Assembly: GCA_963741625.1 (NCBI GenBank)
Contig: CAVUIT010000022.1
Location: forward strand, 89,214-153,213
Origin: CAWBBA01 sp963741625
GTDB lineage: Bacteria > Desulfobacterota > Desulfomonilia > Desulfomonilales > Desulfomonilaceae
Reading direction: 5' to 3'
Length of the DNA stretch: 64,000 nt
The notes under the pieces were generated by a model. That model did not search any database and had not been told where the DNA came from. It saw nothing but the letters and a program-made list of their open reading frames with translations. Every line of letters starts with the position of its first letter. The first letter of the stretch is position 1. This document shows positions 28,691-38,641 of this stretch, piece by piece. The translations under genes and the position numbers were made by a program.

Positions 28691-29560
28691 CTATACAAGC
28701 GCCCGGGAGCATTGGTAAGCCTTGAGCGAAGAGTGGACAGTACAGGTGAGTAGCCATCTCCCTATGGCATGCCCTTCGCTGGCGAGGTGGCGTGTAGCTC
28801 TTTCGCCGATTATGCGGGTCACCGGTCGCGAGCATATTGTTAGCCACTCATCGTGAGTCATAGGAGCGTAATTAATGGGACTGTCGTAAGGTCCCAGGGC
28901 TCTGAGCAGGCGAAGACCGCTTCCAGCGATGGCCGAAATGTACTCGCGCAACTGGTGCGCATTTTCCCCTCCGTAGAGCCAATGCAGCGGATGCGAATCG
29001 AGAAAAGCCTGTAGATCAGCCGTACTCCCAATTACATGCTCCCTTGTGGCAACGAACCGCCCGTGAGGTTTGAGCACCCGAAACACTTCGCGACAGAGTA
29101 AATCGAGATTCTTGGCATGGTGTAAGACCTGCCGCCCGTGGACGAGGTCGAATTCGTTGTCGCTGAACGGCATTTTTTCGCAATAATCCTCAACAACGGA
29201 GATTGACAGGCCCGATTCCTTTGCTAGCCGGCGAATCGCTTCAGCTCCCACCAGAGGGCTTGGATCAGGCTCAAGCGCGGTGACTGACCATCCATCCCTC
29301 GCCAGGGCATAGCTGCTTATTCCTCGGCCCGCTCCCAAGTCAAGAGCGGCTGCGGGGACAGGGGGCAACAGCTTTCTGAGGGCCTTCCACTCGTCGCTGT
29401 CCGCAAAGCGCCGGGCGGCTTCCACCAGTGGATCATCAAAATAGCACGCTCTGACAAGCGCTTGTTGGTCAGCTTGTTGGCGCAGCCAAATTACCGCGGT
29501 TTCCCAGGTTGCATCAGGGATTGGAACGCACCGCTTTGATGAAATACCCTGCTCCTGCAT
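28691..29560 (-). CDS. Class I SAM-dependent methyltransferase
   Basis: 289 residues: motif I as ALDLGAGRGISSYALA near residues 71-86, then EKMPFSDNEFDLVHGRQVLHH and a reductase-like VLKPHGRFVATREHV strand. The start overlaps the preceding gene by 47 bp; no better start is in frame. Substrate unknown, probably a lipid-linked or glycan intermediate. Confidence 0.75.
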   Translation of the reverse strand: MQEQGISSKRCVPIPDATWETAVIWLRQQADQQALVRACYFDDPLVEAARRFADSDEWKALRKLLPPVPAAALDLGAGRGISSYALARDGWSVTALEPDPSPLVGAEAIRRLAKESGLSISVVEDYCEKMPFSDNEFDLVHGRQVLHHAKNLDLLCREVFRVLKPHGRFVATREHVIGSTADLQAFLDSHPLHWLYGGENAHQLREYISAIAGSGLRLLRALGPYDSPINYAPMTHDEWLTICSRPVTRIIGERATRHLASEGHAIGRWLLTCTVHSSLKAYQCSRALV

Positions 29561-30362
29561 CTGCGGGTGTTTTCCAGGTCAGCTCGGCCAGGCGTCGCTG
29601 CCAGTATTTTTTCATCAGGGGCGGAAAGAATCGGTAGCACAAAACTCCGAGACTAGGCCGATTAGCCAAATATGCGCCGCTGAATGTAAAGTCGAGCCGG
29701 GCAAGCTCCTGCGCCCCTTCTTGGTCTAAATACCCCTGGACTGACGTGACTTGAAGTCCAACACGTACCAGGCGCTCTGTCCATTCCTCCAGGTTCAGAG
29801 CATGATAAAAGGGTTGCCACTGTTTATAGCCGTTCTTGGATTCTTCATCCAGAGGCCACCATTCGAAGTAGCGATGATTGAGCACGTTGAAAACAAAGAA
29901 GCCACCATCCGTAAGCACTCGTGACACCTCAAATAGGGCCGCGTCCAAGTCTTTAATATGTTCCAAGGCACTGTTGTTGAAGACGAGGTCGAAAGCGTCG
30001 TCTTCGTAAGGGAGGCGCTGAGATGCGTCACAGCAATCGAGGCGAGAATAGATACCCAGCCTTTTTGCAGCCGCTATGGAATTCACGTTAACGTCACAAC
30101 CGGCCGACACCTTGCGGTCAGGCCAAGCTAACGAGGCAAACATACCATCACCGCAACAGTGATCCAGTACCCTGCATGTGATATCAAGCGTAGCCGCATA
30201 CTCAAGCTCTGGAATTCTACACAGCACAACACTAGGCGCAAGCGTGTACCTCGTCCACAATAAACTCCAGAAACGACTCGTTCCTACTTTTTCGACTGTT
30301 TTGTCCGTCTCTTGAGGGCAGCTCCCAAGAGAACTTCTAGACTTCCCTGGTCCTATTTCCAA
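29514..30362 (-). CDS. Class I SAM-dependent methyltransferase
   Basis: 282 residues with motif I VLDHCCGDGMFASLAW near residues 65-80 and the YEDDAFDLVFNNSALEHIKD block of Methyltransf_11-type enzymes. It follows the acyltransferase gene by five bases, so both are in one transcript. Substrate unknown. Confidence 0.78.
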   Translation of the reverse strand: MEIGPGKSRSSLGSCPQETDKTVEKVGTSRFWSLLWTRYTLAPSVVLCRIPELEYAATLDITCRVLDHCCGDGMFASLAWPDRKVSAGCDVNVNSIAAAKRLGIYSRLDCCDASQRLPYEDDAFDLVFNNSALEHIKDLDAALFEVSRVLTDGGFFVFNVLNHRYFEWWPLDEESKNGYKQWQPFYHALNLEEWTERLVRVGLQVTSVQGYLDQEGAQELARLDFTFSGAYLANRPSLGVLCYRFFPPLMKKYWQRRLAELTWKTPADAGAGYFIKAVRSNP

Positions 30363-30366
30363 GGCA

Positions 30367-31011
30367 TCACCTTTCTCGGTCGGCCACCTCGGCCAAAGCT
30401 TTCGTTATCGGGGTCACCTCGCACCGATAGAACACCTTAGGCGGCACATCCTCAGTCACTATAGACCCCGCTGCTATTACGCTGCCTGCCCCGATGCGTA
30501 CCCCCTTAAGGATTATTGCCCCAAAACTGATCCATACGTCATCCTCTATCACCACAGGTGCCGAAGACACACCGGGCAGGTCCATCGCTAGGCGTGGATG
30601 ACCTTTTTCTATAATGTGGCGGAAATGCTTATGCCTCTCGCAAGGGTCCATTGAATGCGCGGTGCCGTCATGGACGTTCACATCGTGTGCGATCAATACT
30701 CTGTTTCCGATGACCACCGATTCCATCGACCAAATCTCGCTGCGCACTCCTACGTAGCACCACTCGCCGATCTCGATCCGACCACCATGAGCATAGGTCA
30801 ACAGTCTTCCACGGATAAAGGAATTGGCCCCGATTTTGATACGCTCTCTTAGCCCCGAGAGGTTTTCCACAGATGCCTCATGGCTCACTACTGCAGTGGA
30901 GGAGAGGTCCGCGACCTGGCGCCGCCGGTCCAGACCCAGTAGAGACAGGAAGCCGGGACCGAGGCGGCCGAAAGTCCGGTTTGCAAGTTTATGTTTCAGG
31001 TTATCAACCAT
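30367..31011 (-). CDS. Hexapeptide-repeat acyltransferase (WbbJ-like)
   Basis: About 214 residues of left-handed beta-helix: repeated I/V-G-x hexads (SFIRGRLLTYAHGGRIEIG, GAIILKGVRIGAGSVIAAG) and a catalytic-type His in NRVLIAHDVNVHDGTAH. Such enzymes O-acetylate surface glycans. ATG 31011 is chosen; a TTG at 31044 would overlap the glycosyltransferase gene. Confidence 0.78.
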   Translation of the reverse strand: MVDNLKHKLANRTFGRLGPGFLSLLGLDRRRQVADLSSTAVVSHEASVENLSGLRERIKIGANSFIRGRLLTYAHGGRIEIGEWCYVGVRSEIWSMESVVIGNRVLIAHDVNVHDGTAHSMDPCERHKHFRHIIEKGHPRLAMDLPGVSSAPVVIEDDVWISFGAIILKGVRIGAGSVIAAGSIVTEDVPPKVFYRCEVTPITKALAEVADRER

Positions 31012-31025
31012 GTTGAACTTTCCGG

Positions 31026-31991
31026 CTAAGATTGTCTCTGACAATTTCTCGTGTACGCGAATGCGCGAAGACGCCTCAGAGCGTCTTTCACTTTGCTCTT
31101 CAAGGTCGTGGTTTTGAGACTTCTCAGATGGGCCTTTATCCGATCAAACGCCGCCTTATCCACCGACAAGTCACTGGGGAAAACCATGGGATTGGTTAGT
31201 ACTGCATGGTCAATCTCCCTGGGGGAAGCCGCTAGGGGATTCGGCAACTCACCGCAATGAGTTCCTGAGCCGTCAAATCCTCCCACCCACACCAGGGATT
31301 GTCTGGGATGCAATACCATGCCGCCTGCCTGGAACACCGACCACCACCAGAGTATACCCCAGGAATCGTTTTGTCCTGAAAGCCTTTGCTCCAACATTTC
31401 AGTATAGGGATAACTGTCATCCAGGTCGAAATCACGCCGGATGATTGGGTCACTGAATGCGTGGGTATGTCCGGGAGCGCTCCAATCGAAGATCCTCCAT
31501 GCCCTGTCCCACGTAGCCCAGCCCCATGTTGTAGTCAATGGCAAAAGGAAAGCATCAGGTTTGGGCGGATGGCCAACCGGGAACATGTAGCCCGATATCT
31601 GGTGAACTTCAGATCGGTCTTGGTACTTTTCTAGAGCCTGCAACATATAATCAAGAAAATCGGGCGCGACGGTGAGGTCGTCCTCCAAGACGATAACGCG
31701 ACCATATTCAGCGCAGAGGTCTGACACTCCGGAGACAATAGATCTGGCCAGACCCAGGTTTTCGTGCGTCTCGATCATCTCGCATCCCAGGCGCCGTTGC
31801 CAGCTCCTGACTACCTCTCGCGAAGCCTCGACTGCCGAATACTGTGTAGGATCTTTGGGTCCATCACAGTAAATATATAATTCGCATTCATTGAAGCGGC
31901 TGCACCTGACCAGAGTTTCCAGCGCAAACCCCACATGCTTGGGACGATTGTAGGAAAACAGTGCAATAGGTGTCTGGCCTTTACGCGACAC
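31026..31991 (-). CDS. GT-A glycosyltransferase (GT2/GNT-I-like)
   Basis: 321 residues beginning MSRKGQTPIALFSYNRPKHV, with the metal-binding region GRVIVLEDDLTVAPDFLDYM near residues 93-112 and WGWATWDRAWRIFDW typical of GNT-I-like family proteins in surface-glycan loci. Overlaps asnB by 11 bp. Donor and acceptor unknown. Confidence 0.78.
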   Translation of the reverse strand: MSRKGQTPIALFSYNRPKHVGFALETLVRCSRFNECELYIYCDGPKDPTQYSAVEASREVVRSWQRRLGCEMIETHENLGLARSIVSGVSDLCAEYGRVIVLEDDLTVAPDFLDYMLQALEKYQDRSEVHQISGYMFPVGHPPKPDAFLLPLTTTWGWATWDRAWRIFDWSAPGHTHAFSDPIIRRDFDLDDSYPYTEMLEQRLSGQNDSWGILWWWSVFQAGGMVLHPRQSLVWVGGFDGSGTHCGELPNPLAASPREIDHAVLTNPMVFPSDLSVDKAAFDRIKAHLRSLKTTTLKSKVKDALRRLRAFAYTRNCQRQS

Positions 31992-33927
31992 CCCCGGCCT
32001 CCTTGTACTGTGCTAGCGGCATCATTTGCCTACACCAGGTCTCAAGCACCAGAGCCTTAAAGCTGAGCGGACAAATGGCTCCCCGCGGAAAAGGGCCCTC
32101 GGCAAGACGGCTTCCAACGCTTTCTTTAAGCACGCCTGACTGCACCAGGTATCCGTGACGCAGGGTGTTTCCATAGGCAGCAAACAACTTACGGTGCCAG
32201 TCCCACACCGGTGGGGTGAAGCCCTTCTTGGGCCTATTCATGACCCAATCCGGCAAAACACCCCGCAGCGCAGCCTTGAACCATGACTTAGCTGGAAGGC
32301 CAAGGTCTGATTGCCGTTTGCGCAAGCCTATGACAGTCTCGACTAAGCGGTAGTCGATGAGGGGCAACCGGAGTTCGATCGAAGAGGCCATGCTGAGGCG
32401 GTCTGCCTGGCTTATGCCATTCTCTCGCAAATACGAGTCACAAATCATGCGCGTGAGGGCCACATCAATTTCCGGCCGGGGATCAGGCAAGGTGAAAAAA
32501 GTTGAGGCACTGCTCTCCAATTGTTCACGAAAGGCTCTCGTGTAGAATGATTGAATTTGGCGAGCCGCCATCTGGAAATCGCTGGTCAAGTCGCAAAAAA
32601 ATAATTGGTCCGTGGGTGAGTCACGGTGAATTTGAAAACGCTGCCAGCCACTTCGCATCCCTCCACAAGAACGGGCCCACTGATGCAGGCTTTCGCGAGA
32701 GAACGAGCTGGGGAACTCAAATCCCAGATATGAGGCCATAGCGCTCTTGCCGTTCGAGATGATTGCCGCCTTGGTCTTTGATTGTCGGGCCGCTTCGCGT
32801 ACCCAGGGGTAACCCCAAAAGAGTTCGTCCCCACCCTGGCCCTGAAGCATCACAGGGACGCCAGATTCACGCGCTATTTTCATAACCGCGTAGTAGCTGT
32901 GTCCCGAGATGTCCGCAATGGGATCGTCCCGCCAGTAGACGAGTTCAGGAAAGAATCTCACCATCTCTGCTGTATCCAGCTCGATGTCGTGAAAGGGCAT
33001 GTCCAGATGGTCGGCCAGATCTCGCGCGTCCTTCCGTTCGTCTACCTCAGGGCTACCGGAATAGCCGAGACTGAACGCATGCATCACACCGGGATATTTC
33101 CGAACGGCCAGAGCCGCAATAGCGCTGGAATCCAATCCGCCGCTGAGAGCCACGCCCACTGGGACATCAGAGCGAATAATGAGTTCACTCACTGTCTCCA
33201 ATTCTTCGCGAATCTTGGTCGCAGGGTCGCCCTCCATAGGTGGAACAGCGTCCATCCTCCAGTAACACTCTTCCTTAAGGTTCCACGGATTGATTTCCAC
33301 CGTCAAGATATGGGCTGCATCCAGTTTCCGAACCCCTTTCACAGGAGTCTTGGGTTCGGGCACGTACTGATAGTGGAAATAAAGGTCAACCGCTTCGGGA
33401 TCCAACTCAAAAGGGACCAAACCGGATTGCAGGAGGCCTTTCATTTCGGATGCAAAGACGAGGGTTCCCGATCTGTCGTATAAGTACAAAGGCTTTTCGC
33501 CCATACGGTCCCGAGCAAGCACCAGCCTGCGGCGACAACTGTCCCACAGGGCAAAAGCAAACATGCCTCGCAGCCAGTTGACACAGTCCGAACCATATTC
33601 TTCGTATAGATGGATTATAGTTTCACAGTCACTGCCTGTACGAAAGGTGTGACCTTTCGATACAAGCAGAGACCGCAACTCCACAAAATTGTATATCTCT
33701 CCGTTTGCGACAAGCGTTACAGTCCGATCTTCGTTGAAAAGCGGTTGCGATCCGCCCTCCAGGTCGATAATGCTGAGACGACGCATCGAAAGAATAGTGT
33801 GTGTGGCCGCAAATTGGCCCGTGCTGTCCGGACCACGATGAAACATACCTTCAGTCATTTTCTGGGCGGAATCAATCATTCTGCCGTCCAAAGGCAATGC
33901 TGAAACAATTCCACATATTCCGCACAT
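31981..33927 (-). CDS. asnB: Glutamine-hydrolysing asparagine synthase-like amidotransferase
   Basis: 648 residues: class II glutaminase domain with the nucleophile Cys2 in MCGICGIV, then the ATP-pyrophosphatase loop LSGGLDSSAIAAL near residues 263-275. In polysaccharide loci AsnB homologues often amidate a uronic or nonulosonic acid carboxylate rather than aspartate; that role is an inference from position between glycosyltransferases. Confidence 0.88.
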   Translation of the reverse strand: MCGICGIVSALPLDGRMIDSAQKMTEGMFHRGPDSTGQFAATHTILSMRRLSIIDLEGGSQPLFNEDRTVTLVANGEIYNFVELRSLLVSKGHTFRTGSDCETIIHLYEEYGSDCVNWLRGMFAFALWDSCRRRLVLARDRMGEKPLYLYDRSGTLVFASEMKGLLQSGLVPFELDPEAVDLYFHYQYVPEPKTPVKGVRKLDAAHILTVEINPWNLKEECYWRMDAVPPMEGDPATKIREELETVSELIIRSDVPVGVALSGGLDSSAIAALAVRKYPGVMHAFSLGYSGSPEVDERKDARDLADHLDMPFHDIELDTAEMVRFFPELVYWRDDPIADISGHSYYAVMKIARESGVPVMLQGQGGDELFWGYPWVREAARQSKTKAAIISNGKSAMASYLGFEFPSSFSRESLHQWARSCGGMRSGWQRFQIHRDSPTDQLFFCDLTSDFQMAARQIQSFYTRAFREQLESSASTFFTLPDPRPEIDVALTRMICDSYLRENGISQADRLSMASSIELRLPLIDYRLVETVIGLRKRQSDLGLPAKSWFKAALRGVLPDWVMNRPKKGFTPPVWDWHRKLFAAYGNTLRHGYLVQSGVLKESVGSRLAEGPFPRGAICPLSFKALVLETWCRQMMPLAQYKEAGGVA

Positions 33928-34000
33928 AAGGCTTAACCTGATACCTAGCTATCGTCAGACGTTATGATGCTTTCAAAAAGGCTCTCTATTATGAGTAGAG

Positions 34001-34095
34001 TAGTTGCCAAAAATAATGTCTCTTTGCCAATTCGACACATAAAATTTGGAAGGGTCAGCATGCCGGGATTCTTGCCGTCATTCCCGCGTACGCGA
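34001..34095. repeat. Interspersed intergenic repeat, copy B
   Basis: Carries AGTTGCCAAAAATAAT and, further on, TTCTTGCCGTCATTCC in the same order and spacing class as the sequence at 14733-14845. It fills the roughly 240-bp gap upstream of asnB, which otherwise shows nothing recognisable. Confidence 0.5.
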
Positions 34096-35380
34096 TGGTA
34101 TTAAATGCGTCTTAAGAATTAAGTGACATTCTGCAACCGCTTTATACGTGTACCGACCGTCGCTCAAGTGATGCCTTTATTTGCCGCCATCGAGTATGTA
34201 CGCACCCCCCACATTTTTTCAAGTAAGATGTAAATGATCAAGCCAAAATATGGAAACGGCTTTGGCTGTGGTGGTTCGCCATACTCACCAATCATGTCGG
34301 CTGCCAAGGTTGAGGCCGCGTACACATTCGTGACGTCATGTGATGGAGCATCCACATCAATCGCCCCCGGTCGGTCGTGCAATGGACGACGTTTCTGTTG
34401 TCCAGGCACGTGGCGGTAGAGTTTCTCGCAAATTAGAGCGAATCGCTCCAGTCCGTGCTCACGTGCTATTTCTCGTGCTTGCTCGAGTGCCGTTTGATGG
34501 GCACTACTTTCAAGGGTGGAGAGCGTTTTGAAAATAAGCATCAGCGCCCGCCTCATGCTAATGTGTAGCCGCCCTTGAAAACAAAAGTCATTGGCCTGTA
34601 ACATACTTTCCAGATAGGCAGTCCAGCCGATTCCAGAGATCATACGCATTTTCGGGTGGCAAGGAAGCTGACCCTTTTCCGTGAGAAAACGTCTATAGGT
34701 TGAGTCAGTGGGATTCCCCTTTGCAAAAGCGGCACCGATGCTATGTCCGGAGGTTCCTCGTACAAGGAATGGTCGAGTGGAAAACAACCAGCGTGGTACA
34801 ACGGACATGATTGCAAAACCGGAGTACACGTCAGGAGACATGGACTGGAATACACGTTTTGTCCGTTGCCTTAGTATGGAACAGACACCCACATCGACGA
34901 AGGAGTTGTACAGCATCGGAATAGTTCCATACCGAAAGACACAGTATTTCGCGGCTCTCAACACGGTCGAGGCGTTCAACTCGTACAAAATATTTTGCTT
35001 ATACACTCTAAGCAGGTTCGCGAGCCTCTTGTCGTCAAAGGACGGCCACCAATACAGCACCGGACAACATGCCAATACCTGGACCGATTGCCTTCTGAGG
35101 ATCTCATGGGCTTCTATGACACCATTTGGCATGAGCCCGTCGTCATCGCCCATCATCATCACATAACCTTGGTCCACATGGGACAGAGCGAACTCCCAGT
35201 TGGAGGTCATGCTCACCCTCTCACCCGTATTTATGTAACGGACTCGCGGGTCTTTGAATGATTCGACGACTTCTCTCGTATTGTCCTGACTACAATTATC
35301 GCTAACTAGTATCTCCAAATTGTCATAATCTTGGGTCACACATGTCTTCAAACTATAGTCATCTGCATCGAAGTATGCGC

Positions 35381-35893
35381 TCAAGCGAAATACGGAATGG
35401 CGCTCCTCAGAGAAGCGGGATTGCCTTGAAATCGGTTGAAGCGTCTGGCCAAGGCTGCCTTGAGATCTTGCAGCCTCGGGAAAAATTTGTTGTGGGTAAT
35501 GGCCCTTTTGGTTTTCCTCCAGACGTATTCCACTGCATTGAGTTTCGGTGAATAGGCAGGAAGGAAATGGAGTTCTATGAGATCTTCCTTGCCTTTGAGC
35601 CACTCGCGGACCTTCGGCGATTTGTGATACGGTGCGTTGTCAGTGATGAAGTGGACCTTAGTTCCACGGTCGTACCTGACCAGTTGGCCCAGAAACTCGA
35701 TGAACGTCTCGGCGTTAAACACCTTTACGAAGTGAGAATGCCACTGTGGTCTGGCGCCGATCCTGACTGCGCCCATGACTTTGATACTCTTGCGAACAGG
35801 AGGACTGAGCACGTGGATTCCGATTCCGACGAGTGCCCATGTCCTGATAACGGTGCCGGCCTGCTGAAAGACCGCTTCATCCCCGTAGAGCAC
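35381..35893 (-). CDS. IS630 transposase, C-terminal frame (DDE domain)
   Basis: About 170 residues with DDE-type catalytic residues in context: YGDEAVFQQAG, FITDNAPYHKSPKV and LPAYSPKLNAVEYVWRKTKR. Expressed by -1 frameshifting at the A8 run (plus-strand T at 35915-35922). Both halves look intact, so the element may be active. Confidence 0.88.
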   Translation of the reverse strand: MLYGDEAVFQQAGTVIRTWALVGIGIHVLSPPVRKSIKVMGAVRIGARPQWHSHFVKVFNAETFIEFLGQLVRYDRGTKVHFITDNAPYHKSPKVREWLKGKEDLIELHFLPAYSPKLNAVEYVWRKTKRAITHNKFFPRLQDLKAALARRFNRFQGNPASLRSAIPYFA

Positions 35894-36441
35894 TACACCG
35901 CGTTCACGCCGGGCTTTTTTTTGATCTCAGGAAGTTCGTTGCGTAACCAGGTCCTCTGAAGATTCTCATCTGCCCTCGAAAGACTTCTCCCCGGATATTG
36001 GACCGAATAACCCAGTCGATGAAGAATTCGGCCCATGTGGTCAGGGTGATATGAGATGCCGAAAAGATCTTTCACCAGTTTTACCACAATCGAAGCCGTC
36101 CAAACGCCGGTGTCGAGACCGACCTCTTGTGGTCCCGCTTCGATGATCCTCGATAACTCGGTCTTCTGGGCGTCGGTAAGCCTCGATTTTCCGCCTTGGA
36201 AAGGCCCTTTTCCCAATCCCGGAATACCTCCGCTGCGGAATCGGTGAATCCAGTCTTGAACGGTGCGTCGTCCCACCCCGATCATATTTGCAGCGTCAAT
36301 CTCTCGATTGCCCTGACTGACAAGCAGCAGTGCTTGAATGCGAAGGCACATATCCAAGTCCTTGTTCCCTCGTGCCAGTTGAAATTCTTCCATCAAATCC
36401 TTGCGCTGTTGCTCCTTCAACCTCAGTCCGGGTCTGGCCAT
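35893..36441 (-). CDS. IS630 transposase, N-terminal frame (helix-turn-helix)
   Basis: About 182 residues starting at ATG 36441 (AGGAGGA upstream). Contains paired helix-turn-helix DNA-binding regions (NREIDAANMIGVGRRTVQDW and GISYHPDHMGRILHRLGYS). The frame ends shortly after a run of eight A; a -1 slip there continues into the catalytic frame as KKKARRERGVVLYGDEA, typical for programmed frameshifting in this family. Confidence 0.88.
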   Translation of the reverse strand: MARPGLRLKEQQRKDLMEEFQLARGNKDLDMCLRIQALLLVSQGNREIDAANMIGVGRRTVQDWIHRFRSGGIPGLGKGPFQGGKSRLTDAQKTELSRIIEAGPQEVGLDTGVWTASIVVKLVKDLFGISYHPDHMGRILHRLGYSVQYPGRSLSRADENLQRTWLRNELPEIKKKPGVNAV

Positions 36442-36767
36442 TGGCTCTCCTCCTGATAGGATCATGAGAGCCTTCATACTAAATCTGTCACTGTCTGTCG
36501 CGACATTTTTCCAAATGCGTCTCTAAGTTGACGCTGTAGCCTTTAACCGCGTAGATTGATGCAGAGGACTATATAATAGAGCGTGTCCGCACGTTCCCTC
36601 GTGGGAATGATGACAGTAAACTTCACGCGGTCCTCCTTGCCGACGCGCCCGTCATGAGCCTCGGAGAATAGCCGACGAGGTGCGCGGCCATTTCCGGAGT
36701 CGCAGACAGAGCGACGCCTCTTTGATGCCGGGGTGTTATGTTAAGACACCCTCTTTCTTCCCGAGAA

Positions 36768-36842
36768 GTTGGGTTCACCACCAAATCTTCCACAGAGCCT
36801 TCCGTGATTCTAACAATTCTTCGAGATACAGCTTATCTCCCA
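36768..36842 (-). pseudogene. Remnant of an rfbF-rfbG junction
   Basis: On the - strand this piece reads DKLYLEELLESRKALWKIW followed immediately by EDLVVNPT, which matches the end of rfbF (DKLRLEELWESGKAPWKIW) and start of rfbG (MEDLVVNPT) at 44297-44340. Nothing else of either gene is present. It lies in the 428-bp gap between the interrupted GT2 gene and the flippase and marks a past recombination or deletion. Confidence 0.7.
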
Positions 36843-37054
36843 TGTCCCTTCGCGGTAGCCCACTCCAAGGGCACTACCCACAACGGTACCCGGACACTGG
36901 CATTGTTAGGTGTGCAATCCCGCGTCCCGCGGGAAAGAAATTTGAACCACTATAGGCAGAGATTGCTTCGCTCCGCTTGCAATGACAGTCTTTCTCCACC
37001 TGTTAGCGAATCCTCACCCATTGGGCAACTAAACCGATTGGGCCTTCCCTGCAT

Positions 37055-38578
37055 TCAGTCGGTTCGGTTGGATAAATGCCGTAACATGATCCAACCAGCT
37101 TCTAGGAGCTTTTCTCTGGGGAACGGCGCGGCTAAAACTGCTGTCAAACAACTGAATCCTGCCGCAATCAATATGTAGGCAGTTTGGTTTACGGTTGAAA
37201 GCTGCGGCGGCATGATCGCTCGGCAACCCGAGGCCGTTAGGAGTGCTGCAAGAGTGGGTACCCCGACGTCGTAGATGTACCAATCCCACTTTTCCTGGGT
37301 CAGAATCCTTCGATGCATAACCTGGATGGCTATCAACACGTATCCAGCGTTTAGTATGACCCAGACATACGCAGCTCCGACCCCCTGGTAGGACTGCGTG
37401 AACAGCACCATGAGCGGAACGAGTATGACGACAGAGATAACATTCTGATAGAAAGCCAGCGAGGTCCAGCCGTACGCTAGCTGGGCCAAATACGGAATGT
37501 GCATGAAACCATTGAGGCACGTCCCGATTGCAATGATGCTCAATATGGGGCCGGTGTTCCGTACAATGGCCGGATCGCCTGACCACACCGTGAGCACAGC
37601 ATCTCCGAACAAGACCAGGACCAGCGAAGCTGGTACCAGCAGCACGATTTGCATCTGGCAGCTCCTGTGATACAAGTTTCGTAGCTGCTGTTCATTCTTT
37701 TGAGCTACAAGGCGGGTCAATGTCGGATAAACCGCAGAGTCAATCGGATCAATGATTCGGAGCAAGGTGGCGCTCACCGTCCAGGCAAGGACATAGTAGC
37801 CGAATAGTTCGAGAGAGAGCATTTTGCTCAGTATGATTTTGTCTGTCTGGGTAAGCAAGAGGACCACGACGCTGATTCCTGTCATCCCGGCGGAGAATCG
37901 CCACACCGGCTTCAGGCGAGCCACCGAAAACGTCGCCACTGTCCCTCGCCCTGGCAGCGACCACCACAATGCGCCGGCCAGACATGAGGTCTCGACCGCG
38001 CTGATAATGATCTGATACGAAAAATACGCCTGAATTGTAGGCGAGATCAGCCACAGCACCGCGACCGAGCCCAAACCACGCAGCGTTGCGCATGCGCCCA
38101 CGATTAGATTCAGAAGCGCCTGACGATCGAGCCCGCGCAGACCGCCTGAATAGAATGCAGCCGGCCAGCGCAAGGCAATGACGCCACCGGTGATCATGAG
38201 GGCCTGTTTCACGACTGCAGGCTGGAGGCGGTCGGGTTTGACCCAATGCTCAGCGATTGGGCCAGCAAGCGCAATCACCGCCAGCCCTAGAAGGAGCGCT
38301 ACAGACCAGTAGATCACTTCAAGCGTGCGAGCCAGACCGCGTGTATCACGGCCTGTGGGGTCCTGAGCCGAGAGGCGCGCCATCTCCCGCGTCATTGTCG
38401 CGCTTAGTCCCATATCCAAGACGCTGAACAAGGCCAGGAGGGACGCAAAGACACCTACCAAAGCGTACGACTCAATCCCCATGAACTTGATGTAAAGGGG
38501 GATGAAAATGACGCCCATCAGGGCTGTCCAGAAAGACCCCGCGTAGTTGGCGAAGATGTTTTTTCGAATTTGAGACAC
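37055..38578 (-). CDS. Polysaccharide flippase (Wzx/MATE-like)
   Basis: 507 residues with about 12-14 hydrophobic segments spread over the whole length (for example SVALLLGLAVIALAGPIAEH and VVILVPLMVLFTQ). The N-terminal NIFANYAGSFWTALMGVIFI is typical of polysaccharide export proteins that flip lipid-linked repeat units across the inner membrane. Its presence implies a Wzx-type assembly of the glycan made by this locus. Confidence 0.88.
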   Translation of the reverse strand: MSQIRKNIFANYAGSFWTALMGVIFIPLYIKFMGIESYALVGVFASLLALFSVLDMGLSATMTREMARLSAQDPTGRDTRGLARTLEVIYWSVALLLGLAVIALAGPIAEHWVKPDRLQPAVVKQALMITGGVIALRWPAAFYSGGLRGLDRQALLNLIVGACATLRGLGSVAVLWLISPTIQAYFSYQIIISAVETSCLAGALWWSLPGRGTVATFSVARLKPVWRFSAGMTGISVVVLLLTQTDKIILSKMLSLELFGYYVLAWTVSATLLRIIDPIDSAVYPTLTRLVAQKNEQQLRNLYHRSCQMQIVLLVPASLVLVLFGDAVLTVWSGDPAIVRNTGPILSIIAIGTCLNGFMHIPYLAQLAYGWTSLAFYQNVISVVILVPLMVLFTQSYQGVGAAYVWVILNAGYVLIAIQVMHRRILTQEKWDWYIYDVGVPTLAALLTASGCRAIMPPQLSTVNQTAYILIAAGFSCLTAVLAAPFPREKLLEAGWIMLRHLSNRTD

Positions 38579-38641
38579 TATTGCGATTTCCAGAGAGTCG
38601 ATACTAATACGGTTGCGCTGCGGTGATACGCCGCTGGCACC

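Larger units (their letters stand above)
35356..36571 (-). mobile_element. IS630-family insertion sequence, 1216 bp
   Basis: Bounded by imperfect terminal inverted repeats: left TAGTCATCTGCATCGAAGTA, right (reverse complement) TAGTCCTCTGCATCAATCTA, similar over about 30 bp. Flanked by a TA duplication (35354-35355 and 36572-36573), the usual IS630/Tc1-mariner target. It encodes a two-frame transposase on the - strand and lies inside a glycosyltransferase gene. Confidence 0.92.
34164..36626 (-). pseudogene. GT2 glycosyltransferase interrupted by an IS630-family element
   Basis: The 5' piece (36574-36626) starts at GTG 36626 with AAGGAGGA upstream and encodes MKFTVIIPTRERADTLYY. The 3' piece (34164-35355) continues SLKTCVTQDYDNLEILVSDN, MMMGDDDGLMPNGV (DxD-like) and a C-terminal domain. 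Excising 35356-36571 and one TA copy gives an unbroken 414-residue GT2 protein. With the element present only 17 codons remain before the insertion. The interruption is therefore recent, with no other decay visible. Confidence 0.9.

Noticed and set aside
34164..35603. A 479-residue glycosyltransferase beginning inside the insertion sequence
   Set aside because: Its first ~80 codons lie in IS630 DNA read in the wrong frame; the real gene starts at 36626 beyond the element.
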